Positions 11,895 to 23,747 of a stretch of 64,000 bases of DNA are shown one piece after another. Each line of letters begins with the position of its first letter. The first letter of the stretch is position 1. Under the pieces are notes generated by a model, which had not been told where the DNA came from, searched no databases, and saw only the letters and a list, made by a program, of their open reading frames with translations. The position numbers were made by a program, and so were the translations under genes. This DNA is from Lucinisca nassula (lineage: Eukaryota > Mollusca > Bivalvia > Lucinida > Lucinidae), in NCBI GenBank assembly GCA_963580285.1, contig OY757020.1:98149497-98213496 (forward strand), in the 5' to 3' direction.

Positions 11895-12174
11895 TTTGTT
11901 TGTTTGATTTGAGGTTTAACGTCCCCGTCAACACTGTATAGGTCATTTTGAAGACGTTACTTCCAATTGTGTGGGATTTCACCCGACCGTACGTTGAGAT
12001 GAAAGACATCTCAAGCCCTGTCGCCCAATGAAGCCAATAGGGTTTATACGCGCTTTGCCTGGGCAGGCTTAGATCCTCTAAGCGGGTTTCCAGTATTAAT
12101 GTGCAGTCAGTTAACGCTCTGCGTGGAAGCATCATGCAGTCCATCTATTTCTTCAAGTCCGGAGTGGCGGGGGT
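11895..12174 (-). mobile_element. SINE-A
   Basis: It begins with the inverted (TTTG)n tail and GATTTGAGGTTTAACGTCCC, and ends with the inverted 5' end GGCGGGGGTC. Confidence 0.8.
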
Positions 12175-13387
12175 CGAAATTGAATATCGTGAAAAATAAC
12201 TAAATAATGCATTTCAACCAATGAAAGTCTTACAGACCCGGTACTCAATTATAAGCATGTTAGTTAAATGACCCTACTGTCCAGCGGAGGATCACTACTG
12301 GTGAGATTAGACCATAGATAATTTGACCAGCCAATGCTAGTGTTAGGAAAAGCAGCATAAACTCCTTAGATTGGAGACGATTTATGATCGGAGAAAAGCA
12401 ATCGTTAAAAGCCTTTATTGAGTGTGCAAATTGTATGGCCATTGAAATTGATAATGCTTAATTTTCATTGTAAACAATATCTCAGCAGTTATTGTGTACC
12501 CATAAGTTTGGAGTGGTCCATTTCCAATTATAGGGGTGTCAGGGTTTTTTTTGTGTAGAAAGTTTAACAAAAATGTAAGTACGTTAAGCAAAGAGTGTAG
12601 ACTGAGATCAGACGCCGCGTTGTGCGGCATCTGATCTGGTTCCACACTGTTTGCAAATGACCCAAAAAGGACCGCTAGTCATACATGCGTTAAAGTTTTA
12701 TATTTCTTCCAAAATTTCTAGTTTAAGGAGAGTAGTTAAATTGTTGCGGAAAGTGTTCATTTGCTTTCCGAAAAGTTCATAAAAACTTAACAGTCATAGA
12801 GTGGTCAAGAATATTCTTACCACTTTTATACCCAGAATGTATATACGGGGGTGTGCATGTTTTTCAGTTTGCAGAAACATAAGTAAGGCGATTCTGACAA
12901 TATCCGAACAGTTCTAAAGGTGATCTTATTGATTAAATTTTGCTACAGAATAGAACAGAATATATTTTATTTGGTACTGTAGGTCTCCGGACCATAATAC
13001 AACATATACACACAAACCTACCACAGAGTTACTTTGTTTACGGAAAAGTGACCCAAAATGAGTTGAAAATGAGATTCGCCTCAGTTAATTAAGTTCTTTT
13101 TTGTGGGAGTAGGGGTGCGTTACGGCCCTTCAAGATTATTTTAAATAATAATAAAAAACAAAAATAACAAGAATTTCTTCACAGGCTATGTTCAGTCTGA
13201 GATAGTAGTTCTTGAGAAGTGGACTTGAACATTTGGGTTAGCGCAAATGTTGAGGGATTGTCCAACGGACGAACGAACGGACGGAAAACCGGTCTCCTTT
13301 GTCGCGCCCTGCCAATAGCAGGTGCTTGAGAAAAAAAAAAAACGAAAGAAAAGTTTAAGTTCAATTTCATAGATTTGCACTGCCATC
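12175..13387. other. No gene seen; one HP-1 hairpin
   Basis: The only structure I can place is HP-1 at about 12590-12652, with arms GAGATCAGACGCCGC and GCGGCATCTGATCTGG. A minus-strand SINE-B relic may lie near 13120 (TTACGGCCCTTCAAGATTAT). Short ORFs have no domains. Confidence 0.5.
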
Positions 13388-13641
13388 ACGAACATGCCTA
13401 TATAATTTTGACCCCCTTAACCAATTTTTTTATATATTAAAACTGAGGTTTACAGGGGTAAATATTCTTTTTCTAATTTCTTAGAGTGTGGATACTCCTA
13501 ATAACTGCCTCGTCGATGCGGCTCTAATGAGTACCCACAATCTATGTTTTGAGACGAAATATCGGATTTTTTTTTTATCTGAAAATGTTTATTTTTGGTG
13601 GCTAAACTGTCAATATATTTGAATAGGCGCGTTTTCGTAAT
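13388..13641. mobile_element. FB-1 foldback MITE, complete
   Basis: The ends are inverted: GAACATGCCTATATAATTTT at the left and the reverse complement of TGAATAGGCGCGTTTTCG at the right. The centre has GATGCGGCTCTAATGAGTAC plus CCACAATCTATGTTTTGAG. About 254 bases with no coding capacity. Confidence 0.7.
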
Positions 13642-13773
13642 GCTAAGAAGCGTGACATAGTGCTCAGGCACATACAAAGTCTTACAGTCAGGAGAAGAAA
13701 CTAATAAATAAAGTCTTTTACACATGCAACCTTGTACAGTGAAGACTGTACCATTGGTGAGTGACGAATTAAG

Positions 13774-13804
<31 letters not shown>

Positions 13805-14321
13805 TGTTCATAATAAGTGCAATGCAGTTTGCTTAAAATTGTACATCTTTAAAATATATTGAAAATAAGAATATTTTTATATGAAATATAACAAGATGTG
13901 GCATTCCTCCGAATGCTCCCTATACGTTATAAGTCAAAATAATAAATAAATCCTTTTGCTTGCAGAACTGCGCGTACCCATGTTACAATGCGTGTCTGTA
14001 ATTAATCATGGGCGTAGTGTTTATGCATCACAGTTGATTTTATTGCACAGGTACTCAGAATTGATCATTAGTTAATTTTATTGCTCAGCTAGTTCCGTGC
14101 CAAAGCCCCCCACCCAGTATTTTTTTTTCTAACTGACAGTTCCAAGGCGGTTCTTCTGTTTTTGTTTTGTTATTATTATGATTATATTGTTATTATTATT
14201 GTCTGGAGACCCCACGACCCTTGGTTTGTGAGGCCACTACACCACGGTGTCTTCTGAACACCCTAATCTGTAAAGCCACAATTTATATGAAAAACGGGGT
14301 GTCCATATATCACCCCTTATT
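13642..14321. other. No gene seen
   Basis: AT-rich, with a T-run at 13778-13805 and short ATT repeats near 14175. No ORF or known repeat. Confidence 0.5.
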
Positions 14322-14336
14322 CTGTCTGATATTTAA

Positions 14337-14627
14337 GCCCCCGTCCATAGGGGCTTGAAGAAATATATGGGCTGCATGATGCTTCCACGCAGAGCTGAAT
14401 CCGGCCCGCACACTAGTTCTGGTAAACCGCTTGGAGGATCTAAGCCTGTCCAGGAACCGCGGTGCGAGGCGGACCGTCCATGCTAATAAACCCTATTGGT
14501 TTCATTGGGCGACAGGGCTTGAGATGTCAGTTCATCTCCATGTCGGGTAAAAGTCCCACAAAATTGGAAGCAACGTCTCCAAAATGACCTTTACAGTGTT
14601 GACCGGGACGTTAAACCTCAAATTAAA
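14337..14627 (+). mobile_element. SINE-A with 15-bp TSD
   Basis: The direct repeat CTGTCTGATATTTAA flanks it exactly (14322-14336 and 14628-14642). It is full length, starting GCCCCCGTCCATAGGGGC and ending CGTTAAACCTCAAATTAAA. Confidence 0.9.
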
Positions 14628-14642
14628 CTGTCTGATATTTAA

Positions 14643-15002
14643 TTGTACGAATTTGAAGTGCTATACAGACTTAGGTATACACCCCGTATTTTATATCCTT
14701 TGTAAATCCACGAGTTTAGAGAAATTAACGAGCAAAAGTTGTTGGACTGTTATCTAGTCCATCAACAACAACAACGACAATAAAATATGACAAGATCGTG
14801 AGTTTACAGTTATGATCTGAATAGACCTATACATTATTCTAACATTAAAAATATCCACGGAAAATATTAGGGACGATTGTTTTTTTTTTTGTTTTTTTTT
14901 CATAATTAGTGGATTGCATTAAAGGTGAATGATAGCAAAACTGGAATAAAATTGGTCCTTCTATTATATTTAGCAACTGGTTCCATCAAACAGATTGCAA
15001 GC
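14643..15002. other. No gene seen
   Basis: AT-rich with a T-run at 14880-14900. Nothing recognised. Confidence 0.5.
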
Positions 15003-16590
15003 TCAACTAGAGCTGTCAGAGGATCTGACTATAGCCCCGCTTCATGGCTGTCAGAGAAGAAAGTTATTTAAGCTGCAGAGAAAACAGTTATGAACAAGAA
15101 ATAACTGTTGAAAATTTTACATTATCTGGAAAAACTCTTAGAGTTGTGAGCCCTTGTCCCTCATTTCAATGAGCATGATACATTACCAGAATGTCCATGT
15201 TTATACTAAATTTCATCTTCCATTTTTCAATGTTCAAAGGGTAATAACTCCTAAAGTAGGCAAATCAGAGTCAGGGTTCCTGCGCTCTGCACATTGTCTC
15301 ATGGTGCTTTACACTTGTGTGAAGTGTCATGAAAATATCTCAAATGGTTTGTGAGTTATGGAGCCGACACAGTCAAAATTGCCTTTTTAAATGTTCAAAG
15401 GGCAATAACTCCTAAAGTAGGCAAACCAGAGTTATGGTTCCTGCACTCTGCACATCATCTCAAGGTGCTTTTCATTTATTTGAAGTTTCATGAAAATATC
15501 AGAAACGGTTATGGAGCGGACATAGTTAAAATTGCCATTTTTTAATATTCAAAAGCCTATAACTGAAAAAGTAGACAATCCAGAGTTTGGGTTCCTGCGC
15601 TCTGCACACGTAATATGGTGCTTTACATTTGTGTGAAGTTTCATAAAATTATCTCAAACGGTTTTTGAGTTATCGAGCAAAGACGGCTAAAATTGATATT
15701 TTTCAATATTCAAAGGGAAATAACTCAAAAATTAGGCAATCCAGAGTTATGGTTCCTGCACTCTGCACACCATCTCATGGTGTTTAATGTTTGTGTGAAG
15801 TTTCATGAAAATATGTGAATGGGTTTTAAAGTTATGGAGCGGACACGAAAATTGTTAACAGACACAGACAGACACACAGACAGACACACAGAAAATACGA
15901 AAACCAGAGTTATGGTTCTTGCGCTCTGCACATTGTCTCATAGTGCTTAACATTTGTGTGAAGTTTCATGAAATTATCTCAAACGGTTTTCGAGTTATGA
16001 AGCGGACACTGTTAAAATTGCCATTTTTCAATGTTCAAAGGGCAATAACTCCAAAAATAAGCAATGCAGAGTTATGGTTCCTGCGCTCTGCACATCGTCT
16101 CATAGTGCTTAACATTTGTGTGAAGTTTCCTAAATATATCTCAAACGGTTTTCGAGTTATGAAGCGGACACAATTAAAATTGCCATTTTTCAATGTTCAA
16201 AGGGCAATAACTCCAAAAGTAGGCAATCCACAGTTATAATTCCTTCGCTCTGCACATTGTCTTATGGTGTTTAACATTTGTGTGAAGTTTCATGAAAATA
16301 TGTTAAGCAGATACAAAGTTATGGAGCCAACACAAATTAACGGAATCACGGAATTACGGAAAATGTTCAAAGGGCAATAACTCCAAAAGTAGGCAATCCA
16401 CAGTTATAATTCCTTCGCTCTGCACATTGTCTTATGGTGTTTAACAGTTGTGTGAAGTTTCATGAAAATATGTTAAGCAGATACAAAGTTATGGAGCCAA
16501 CACAAATTAACGGAATCACGGAATTACGGAATGACAGAAGGACATGGCAAATCCAATATAGCCCCACTTTTTCAAAGCGGGGCTATAAAA
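15003..16590. mobile_element. Pearl/HINE-like element with ~160-bp tandem repeats
   Basis: About eight units, each opening TTCAAAGGGCAATAACTCC and containing CTCTGCACATC and GTGTGAAGTTTCATGAAA, recur every 154-170 bases from ~15225 to 16530. The last two units are an almost exact 169-base duplication. A GACAGACACACAGACAGACA microsatellite interrupts the array near 15860. The left end has CTATAGCCCCGC, and the right end has a hairpin, GCCCCACTTT...AAAGCGGGGC. This layout is the one described for bivalve pearl elements, related to non-autonomous Helentrons. The ORFs here are repeat readings. Confidence 0.75.
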
Positions 16591-16910
16591 ATGTCAAAGT
16601 CAGAAATAAAACTCTTCCCATCAAATTAAAAAAATGAGGAATGCGTCATCGAATATATACATGTATTTACAAGATATGAGGTGTCGATATACAACCTATT
16701 TAAGTGGTATTTTAACCGAAATATCAGGCGCATATATTGCATATATAAAGCCCCGCAATGTCATTTGTATATGGCATCCACCGTTTGACACAGCAATTTC
16801 TTTGCTATCTCCAAAAATAGTTACATTTCTAACGAAAATGTGTGATATTCTTCTTCTTCTTATATTCCAAACATATGTTGTGGTTGCTCGTACGGCGATT
16901 TTAACGAGTT
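16591..16910. other. No gene seen
   Basis: Overlapping ORFs on both strands (16634-16984 and 16696-17064) have no domain, and their far ends run into SINE-A and FB-1 sequence. Confidence 0.45.
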
Positions 16911-17465
16911 TTTGTTTGTCTGATTTGAGGTTTAACGTCCCCGTCAACACTGTACACGTCATTTTTGAGACGTTCATCACTTGAACAAGTCCGTGATATA
17001 AAGACGCCCCCAACCCCCAACCCCACTTCATATAGAGAAAACGGGGGTTTACGGGGTTAAACATTATTTTCCTTATTTCTGCTCCAAGACAGGTTGTGGG
17101 TACTCGTTAGAACCGGCTCGATGGGGCGGTTCTAACAAGCACCCAAAACCTATGTTTGGAGTATAAATAAGAAAAATGTCACAAATTTTCATCAGAAAAA
17201 AATTGCCTTTTCGAGATTTGAAAATGCAATATAGCACACGGATGTGTTATCGTTTTGTGACATTGAGATGAAATTACATCTCAAGCCCTGTCGCACAATG
17301 AAACCAATAGAGTTTAAAAACATGGACGGTCCGACACGCACCGCTTTGCCTGGGCAGGCTTAGATCCTCTAGGCTGTTTACCAGTACTCATGTGCGGCCA
17401 GTTTCAGCTCTGCGTGGAAGCATCATGCAGCCCATCTATTTCTTCAAGCCCCGATGGGCGGGGGC
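16911..17465 (-). mobile_element. SINE-A split by an FB-1 MITE
   Basis: 16911-16985 is the tail end of an inverted SINE-A. 17259-17465 is the rest of it, ending GATGGGCGGGGGC. Between them lies an FB-1 copy (AACCCCACTTCATATAGAG ... GGTTGTGGGTACTCG ... AATAAGAAAAATGTC). About 35 SINE bases are missing at the junction. Confidence 0.7.
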
Positions 17466-17690
17466 AGGATTATAACGAGTATCCACAACTTATGATAAAG
17501 AAACATAATGTATATACCTATAAACCCCTTAATTGTCACTACAGAATGAGATATAAAGGGGTGTCCATTACACGGTCCTGTTATCATGCTGAGATTTTGG
17601 TTCATAAAAACTACAATTTCTACGTTTTCTATATATATGTATTTCCTTTAATTCTGTACACAAGACCTACGTCGGTGAACATACAGCTAC
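17466..17690. other. No gene seen
   Basis: Intervening sequence without a recognised feature, apart from a GTATCCACAACTTATG relic of FB-1 at ~17478. Confidence 0.4.
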
Positions 17691-18706
17691 CAGTGTTCAA
17701 TCTAGGATTTTGGGTTTGGGGGCCCTCTTGGCCCACAGGTCTTGGAAAAGGGGGCCATTCGGAAATTTAGGGGGCCCTTAAATTATACTACATAAAGTTG
17801 CCAGATTTATCTTTAGGTTTTGGCTGCATGATAAAAATGGACACAAAACAAGTTAAACATCACAGACAAAATCTATTCTGTTAGTCTTTCTATCCATCTT
17901 CTAATACTGAGTTGGTCACATATGCTCATTACCTCTGTTAACCAGTACAAAGTAGAAGTAAAACAAAGATCAGGAATTGATACAATTAACTTACTCCACC
18001 CATAAAAGACACCAAAGGGAAAGAAATACAAACATTAAGCGACCAGACAATAATGGAAACCTAAACAAAGGAAGGCCATAAGGACAGTTACTTTCCCACA
18101 AAATGGCCATATGGCCATCCAAAATTAAAAGACACAAGTGATACACACAGTAAGTAACAAACAACAACACAAATAAATCGCCACAGATAAAAGCCATTTG
18201 GATAAAGTGTCTTGCTCAAGGGATAAATACATGTTTTATTTAAAATGAATGCAATTAAATTTATTTCTGGAAGAGAAGAACTCTATAATAAATAGCGCCG
18301 GCCTCGGTATTTTGCGGTATTTCGGTCCGGTATTTAGCGTAAGCCGCACGGCGCACACGAATACGGCGTAAGCCGCCCGGCGCATACAAGTATACCGAAC
18401 ATGGCCGCATCCCCGGTAAACAAAACATCGATTTGTGTTTGAAAAATAAGAATTGTTGCTAGTTAAACAGATAAAACAAAACGTTTTTCTGAGTTATTTT
18501 GATTGGACAACATGCAGTTTTTGATAAAGCTCAATAATACGCACCAGGCAGCCGAAAAATCACGAGAAAATCGCAAAAATGAACTCTAGAAGAAACAGTC
18601 ACAAATTCTACAGTTGCGCCCGACGGGCCCATTGAATGATCTCTAGTGCGCCCCTCATGTAAAAAGCGGGCCCAGGGCGCAATGGCGCAGCCTAGATTGA
18701 ACACTG
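17691..18706. mobile_element. hAT-like non-autonomous transposon
   Basis: The ends are CAGTGTTCAATCTAGG and its exact reverse complement CCTAGATTGAACACTG. The element is directly flanked by CAGCTAC on both sides (17684-17690 and 18707-18713). A terminal CAGTG and a 7-8 bp duplication fit the hAT superfamily. The 1016-base interior holds no transposase. Its part 17990-18200 resembles the T-rich end of the quasi-periodic element at 37.6-37.8 kb. Confidence 0.7.
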
Positions 18707-18909
18707 CAGCTACTACAGACTGCTACAACTTATACACTTATACAAAATATATACTGATTCTTTTTTTTTTTTTTTTTTTTTTTTTTCATTATTATTATTG
18801 GTTCAAAATTTGCCAAAAAACCAAGCCATTTGGTCCCCCATTTATCACTTTATCAGTGGCGTTATTTTCTTTGTTTTTGTTTGTTTGTTTAATATTATTA
18901 TTGTTTTTG

Positions 18910-19103
18910 TTTTACGGCCCTTTCAAGATAATTTAACTTACATCGAGCCGATCGTTACTCAGAGGTGGGCGAAAAACCGAGTTCCAGGAGAAAAAACTCC
19001 ACATTACCTTCGGTTGCAGAACTTGGCGTCTAACATGTGACCCGAGCCAGGCTCGAACCACAGCGGTGAGAGTCCTAATGATTAAGAGTCATTATCCACT
19101 GTG
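18910..19103 (-). mobile_element. SINE-B, inverted
   Basis: Reads TTTACGGCCCTTTCAAGAT at its 3' end back to the B box GGCTCGAACC at ~19050. Its 5' head is degenerate, next to the SINE-A insertion at 19120. Confidence 0.75.
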
Positions 19104-19119
19104 ACGTTATGACAGATGT

Positions 19120-19420
19120 CGGCCCCCGCCCATAGGGGCTTGAAGAAATATATGGGCTGCATGATGCTTCCACGCAGAGCTGAATCGATCCGGCCCGCAC
19201 ACTAGTACGGGTAAACCGCTTAGAGGATCTAAGCCTGCAAAGGAACCGCGGTGCGAGGCGGGACCGTCCATGCTAATAAACCCTATTGGTTTCATTGGGC
19301 GACAGGGCTTGAGATGTCATTTCATCTCAATGTCGGGTAAAAGTCCCACACAATTGGAAGCAACGTCTCCAAAATGACATTTACAGTGTTGACGGGAACA
19401 TTAAACCTCAAATCAAACAA
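19120..19420 (+). mobile_element. SINE-A with 16-bp TSD
   Basis: A perfect ACGTTATGACAGATGT lies at 19104-19119 and 19421-19436. It is full length at 301 bases. The minus-strand ORF 19107-19295 is its antisense. Confidence 0.9.
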
Positions 19421-19436
19421 ACGTTATGACAGATGT

Positions 19437-20660
19437 GTGCCTTGCGTTGAGGTTTACAAGTACATTGGGTAGTTTCATTATATTTTCGTAAGTATGTCAT
19501 TTATGTAATAAATGACGCATACAAATTATTGTCTATATCCACCAAACTGATGGTGCAAAAGAACTTGCATTTACATCTTTGAATACGCCTTCGCCTTAAA
19601 CCAGAAAGGTGGGGCGTACAAACCGCCACTAAAGATAAAAAAAATTCGGTGGCTCTTACATGATGAAAAAATAAAAATAAATAATACACAACAAACTCAG
19701 TGAGTAAAATGTAACAAGTATATGGGTGCTCGTTTGAAATATCCATATCCTAATCAGGAAAATAAGGTTTTCCTACGTAACCCTCTTTGTATTTAAAGTG
19801 GAGTTTACAACGGGCCTCCATGGCCTATTTGTTAAGAGCGCTGACTCTTAATCATGAAGTCTCTCACCGCTGTGGTTCGAGCCTACTCGGGTGGAAATGC
19901 GAAGTTCTGCAACGGAAGGTCAGGTGGTGTTTCTCCGGGTACTACCGTTTTCACCCACTTCTGATTAACAATCAGCTCGAAATAAGTGAAAATATCTTGA
20001 ACGGGCCGTAAAACCAACGCAAAAAGTGGGGATTACAAGACCGTTCATAACAAGCGATTCTAACGAATAATAACCATTTTACAGGGAATAGCGTGGCTTA
20101 CAAAGATCTACAGTGTTGACTGTGCTTCTGCTCCGAGTCACAAACTGTGGGTAAACCACATCCTCACTTTCAACAGAAAAGATTGTGTTTACCAGGTATT
20201 TCCACATTTCTGCTCAAAATAGTATCTGTGGCTGTCAGTTAATTAAACTAAGACACTAATCACAATTTTTCGCTTGATCTGGGACCAAGTAAATGTAAAT
20301 TAGGTCCGTGGCTAGATGTGTGTCTTTTTCAGAGCCTTCAAAGGGTAACAGTGTCTGAAATTAATGATATGCTCGTAACCCTCAGAAACATTAAAACGTC
20401 ACGACTTTTCGCCTGAAAAATGACATTCATCCCAAACAAGCCTATATAATGTTGGGCCCCTTAAACCCCACTTTTATGTAGTGTACATTATTTTTCTTAT
20501 TTGCGCTCAAAACATAGAATATTGGTACTCATTGGAACCGCCTTGGCACGGCAGTTCTAAAGAGTACCCACAATGTCTGTTTTAGCACAAATGTGAAAAA
20601 TATCAGAATTTTGTATTTGGAAATTTTAAGATTTTGTATTAAAATCTCAATATATTTGAA
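19437..20660. repeat. Old repeat tract shared with 47.07-47.67 kb
   Basis: From about 19765 the order is: a TTAAAGTGGAGTTTACAACG lead, SINE-B at 19814-20013, then AAGTGGGGATTACAAG, a GATCTACAGTGTTG segment, and an FB-1 copy at 20410-20660 (CCTATATAATGTTG ... GAACCGCCTTGGCACGGC). The same order with the same nested SINE-B is seen at 47070-47665. Bases 19437-19764 show nothing. Confidence 0.6.
19814..20013 (+). mobile_element. SINE-B
   Basis: Head CGGGCCTCCATGGCCTATTT; B box GTGGTTCGAGCC; body TTTCTCCGGGTACTACCG and GTGAAAATATCTTGAACGGG; 3' end GGCCGTAAAACC. Confidence 0.85.
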
Positions 20661-20964
20661 GGCCCCGCCCATCGGGGCTTGAAGAAATAGAAAGGTGCCA
20701 TGATGCTTCCACGCAGAGCTGAAACCGACCGCACACGAGTACTGGTAAACCGCTTTGACGATCTAAGCCTGCCCAGGCAAAGCGGTGTGAGTCGGTCTGT
20801 CCATGCTTATAAACCCTACTGGTTTCATTGGGCGACAGAACTTGAGATATCTTTTCATCTCAATGTCGGATAAATGGCGCACAAAATTGGAAGCAACGTC
20901 TCCAAAATGACCTATACTGTGTTGACGGGGACGTTAAACCTCAAATCAAACAAACAACCAAACA
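20661..20964 (+). mobile_element. SINE-A inserted at the end of an FB-1
   Basis: Starts GGCCCCGCCCATCGGGGC right after FB-1 sequence AATATATTTGAA, and ends with a CAAACAAACAACCAAAC tail. Confidence 0.8.
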
Positions 20965-20969
20965 ATATA

Positions 20970-21960
20970 CAGTAGAATTCCGCTTAAAGACCACCCCTAT
21001 AATAGGACCACTCCACTATTAAGACCGGTTTTTACCAGACCCAAATTATTTCCTATATAATTAATTGCTATTTATTCCGATAAAGAGACCACCCCGCTAT
21101 TCAGTATTAAGACCACTTTCAAAAGACCAAATCTGCCATTACTGTTCGCTATTGAGACCACTTTTTGGTCATGTCAAATTAATTTGTTGAAGAAATATAT
21201 GGGCTGCATGATGCTTCCACGCAGAGCTGAATCCGGCCCGCACACTAGTACTGGTAAACCGCTTAGAGGATCTAAGCCTGTCCAGGAACCGCAGTGCGAG
21301 GCGGACCGTCCATGCTAATAAACCCTATTGGTTTCATTGGGCGACAGGGCTTGAGATGTCATTTCATCTCAATGTCGGGTAAAAGTCCCACAAAATTGGA
21401 AGCAACGTCTCCAAAATGACCTTTACAGTGTTGACGGGGACGTTAAACCTCAAATCAAACAAACAAACAAATTAATTTGTATGTCAGGTATAAAATTTTC
21501 CTGTATTCTTCACCATTACAACAGGTCTTGGTAATGTTCGCAGTACTTCACACATATCCCTAAAGGTGTGAATAACAGCAGTTTACCTGTACTAATTTGT
21601 GTGTTGTTTTGACAAAATGTGTTATGAGTATCACTATCAAGCCTAATTGAATAAACAGTTTTAATAATTTTGATAAAGTGCAGCTCGGTTTTCTTCAGAT
21701 ATTCAGAAGATCATTTTGGAACAATTGAAACCATGAATGTGATTTTCATTGGTGTAATGCTGCACATAATTACAAGTAATAAGGAAAAGGACAAAACAGA
21801 TTTACCAAATAGCAATGAAATGAACACAATACACATAAAAAAAGAATTTAAATCCATCTTACCAACCATATTTTTTTCACCAATTCCATTATTAGGACCA
21901 CCCCGCTAATAAGACCGCCTTTTAGAATCTTCAAAGGGCTGTAAAAACAAAAAAAAGGAG
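20970..21960. mobile_element. Element of the CAGTAGAATTCC family, interrupted
   Basis: The left end CAGTAGAATTCCGC follows TA. The interior is rich in TTAAGACCAC-like motifs (21000-21170 and again 21890-21915). Two compact relatives with both ends lie at 35563-35757 and 59492-59697. A CAGT end after TA suggests a Tc1/mariner/pogo type. A SINE-A (21188-21468) interrupts it, and the right end is not clear. Confidence 0.5.
21188..21468 (+). mobile_element. SINE-A, 5'-truncated, 12-bp TSD
   Basis: AAATTAATTTGT flanks it (21176-21187 and 21469-21480). It begins at TGAAGAAATATATGGGC, so the first ~18 bases are missing, as expected of target-primed reverse transcription. The tail is (CAAA)n. Confidence 0.9.
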
Positions 21961-22623
21961 CCCATCTATTTCTCTAAGATGTGTCATTTTTTATGTCAAT
22001 TCATGTTGTTTCACAGCGGAAATAACAGCAATATAGACGTTCCTACCCCTCACCACAGAAAATAGTACAATCCCATGAAAAAATTGTAAGATTTCAAAAA
22101 TATTTGTATGGTTATCAAGGTGTTTGATGTGTTGTCAAAATAAGTTTGTATAAAATAATATTTATAGTGATACTTCAAACCGATGCAGCATTTCTTTCCC
22201 AATGTGTTTTTCCTTGGCAGAGGCATCCATTTTGCTGCCTATACCAAAAATTATTTGTTAAATGAACTTTTATTGGATGCCATTTCTATCATCAACCAAT
22301 GAACTTAAACTTTTCATTTCACCAAGTGAGTAAGCCAAGGACGATAACTTTGATTGTGTTCTGATTATAAATAAGAGCCTACTTAACCGCACCGAACCGC
22401 AAAGAGTACAAAAAATTAACCTCAGTGTACCATATCTCGAGCCGTTTTGGGCATTTTTGTTATTGGGACTACCAAGCAGAGCACAAAAATAGCCTGAATG
22501 GCCACCGGACAATACCTATGTGATTTTGCTTTTAAGATAAACCAGTTGAGGGAGATAATGACTTAAGTACATGTATATTGCCTTCATACCATAAGCACTG
22601 TTTTTTTAGCAAAAACTTTAATT
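21961..22623. other. No supported gene; candidate last exon only
   Basis: On the minus strand, a TTTTTGGTATAG acceptor at 22239 could join exon 3 of the THAP gene. The resulting reading frame closes after about 20 codons. The polypyrimidine tract is weak and no AATAAA follows, so I do not annotate it as coding. Confidence 0.3.
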
Positions 22624-23482
22624 ATGCCCCCGCCATTCGAAGAATGGTGGAAAGGGCATATAGCGTTGCCCTTGTCCGTCCGTCCGTCCGTCCGTCCGTC
22701 CGTCCGTCCGTTCGTCCGTCCGTTCGTCCGTCCGTGCATCCGAAACTTAAACGCGGTCAATAACTTCTTTATTTCTTGATGGATTTTAAAATTACTCCGC
22801 AGAAATGTTAACCATCATGAGACGACGTGTCACGTGCAAAACCCAGGTCCGTGCCTCCAAAGTCAAGGTCGTACTTAGAGGTCAAAGGTCAAAAAAAAGG
22901 GTCCAAAACTTAAACGCAGTCAATAACTTTCTTATTTCTGGATGAATTTTGAAATTACTTTATAGAAATGTTAACCATCATGAGAGGATGTGTCACATGC
23001 AAAACCCAGGTCCGTACCTCCAAGGTCAAGGTCATACTTAGAGATCAAAGGTCAAAAAAAGGGTCCGAAACTTAAACGCAGTCAATAACTTTCTTATTTC
23101 TGGATGGATTTTGAAATTACTTTGTAGAAATGTTAACCATCATGATACGATTTGTCACATGCAAAACCCAGGTCCGTACCTCCAAGGTCAAGGTCATACT
23201 TAGAGGTCAAAGGTCAAAAAAAGGGTCCGAAACTTAAACGCAGCCAATAATTTACTTATTTCTGGATGGATTTTGAAATTATTTTGAAGAAATGTTAACC
23301 ATCATGAGACAATGTGTCAACTGCAAACCTGATTCGTACCTCCAAGGTCAAGGTCATACTTAGAGGTCAAATGACATAAAAAGGGTCCGAAACTTAAACA
23401 CGGTCAATAACTTTCTATGGATGAATACGAACATAGACATATTTCAGGCGGGGGCATCCGTGTCCTGTGGACGCATTTCTAG
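22624..23482 (+). mobile_element. Helentron-type non-autonomous element (HINE)
   Basis: It opens ATGCCCCCGCCATTCGAAG and near its end has the inverted partner GGCGGGGGCAT. It closes with a 6-bp hairpin (GTGTCC-TGT-GGACGC), four bases, then CTAG followed by TT. These are the asymmetric inverted ends, 3' hairpin and CTAG end of Helentron/Helitron-2 elements. Inside are a (CGTC)n microsatellite (22676-22735) and about 4.5 tandem units of ~158 bases, each with ACTTAAACGC.GTCAATAAC, GAAATGTTAACCATCATGA and CAAGGTCA. There is no Rep/helicase gene. Confidence 0.75.
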
Positions 23483-23747
23483 TTAAATCTTGTGAGTGTG
23501 TCTTTTCACGGTTCTTGTGACAGAAAATGACAGGGACTCAAGATATGTGGCATGCTTAGAAATCAATTTGGCGTCTGAAGTTTAAATGAAGAAACATAGA
23601 AAATTCTTCAAGATAATCCGCGTTTTGGTGGTGGCTTCTGCCTCTTATAAATTATTTCTCCTTGTTTAATTTCTGTCAAGATAGTGGGATGACATTTGGG
23701 GTCATCAGAGCAACACTGTGGTCATGAGAACAACAATAACACTTTAC

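Noticed and set aside
15003..16590. CRISPR-like or centromeric satellite array
   Set aside because: Units are ~160 bases, without spacers, in a eukaryotic element with defined ends, and only eight units long.
22270..22512. 80-codon minus-strand ORF near the THAP gene
   Set aside because: No good splice sites in frame with exon 3 and no domain.
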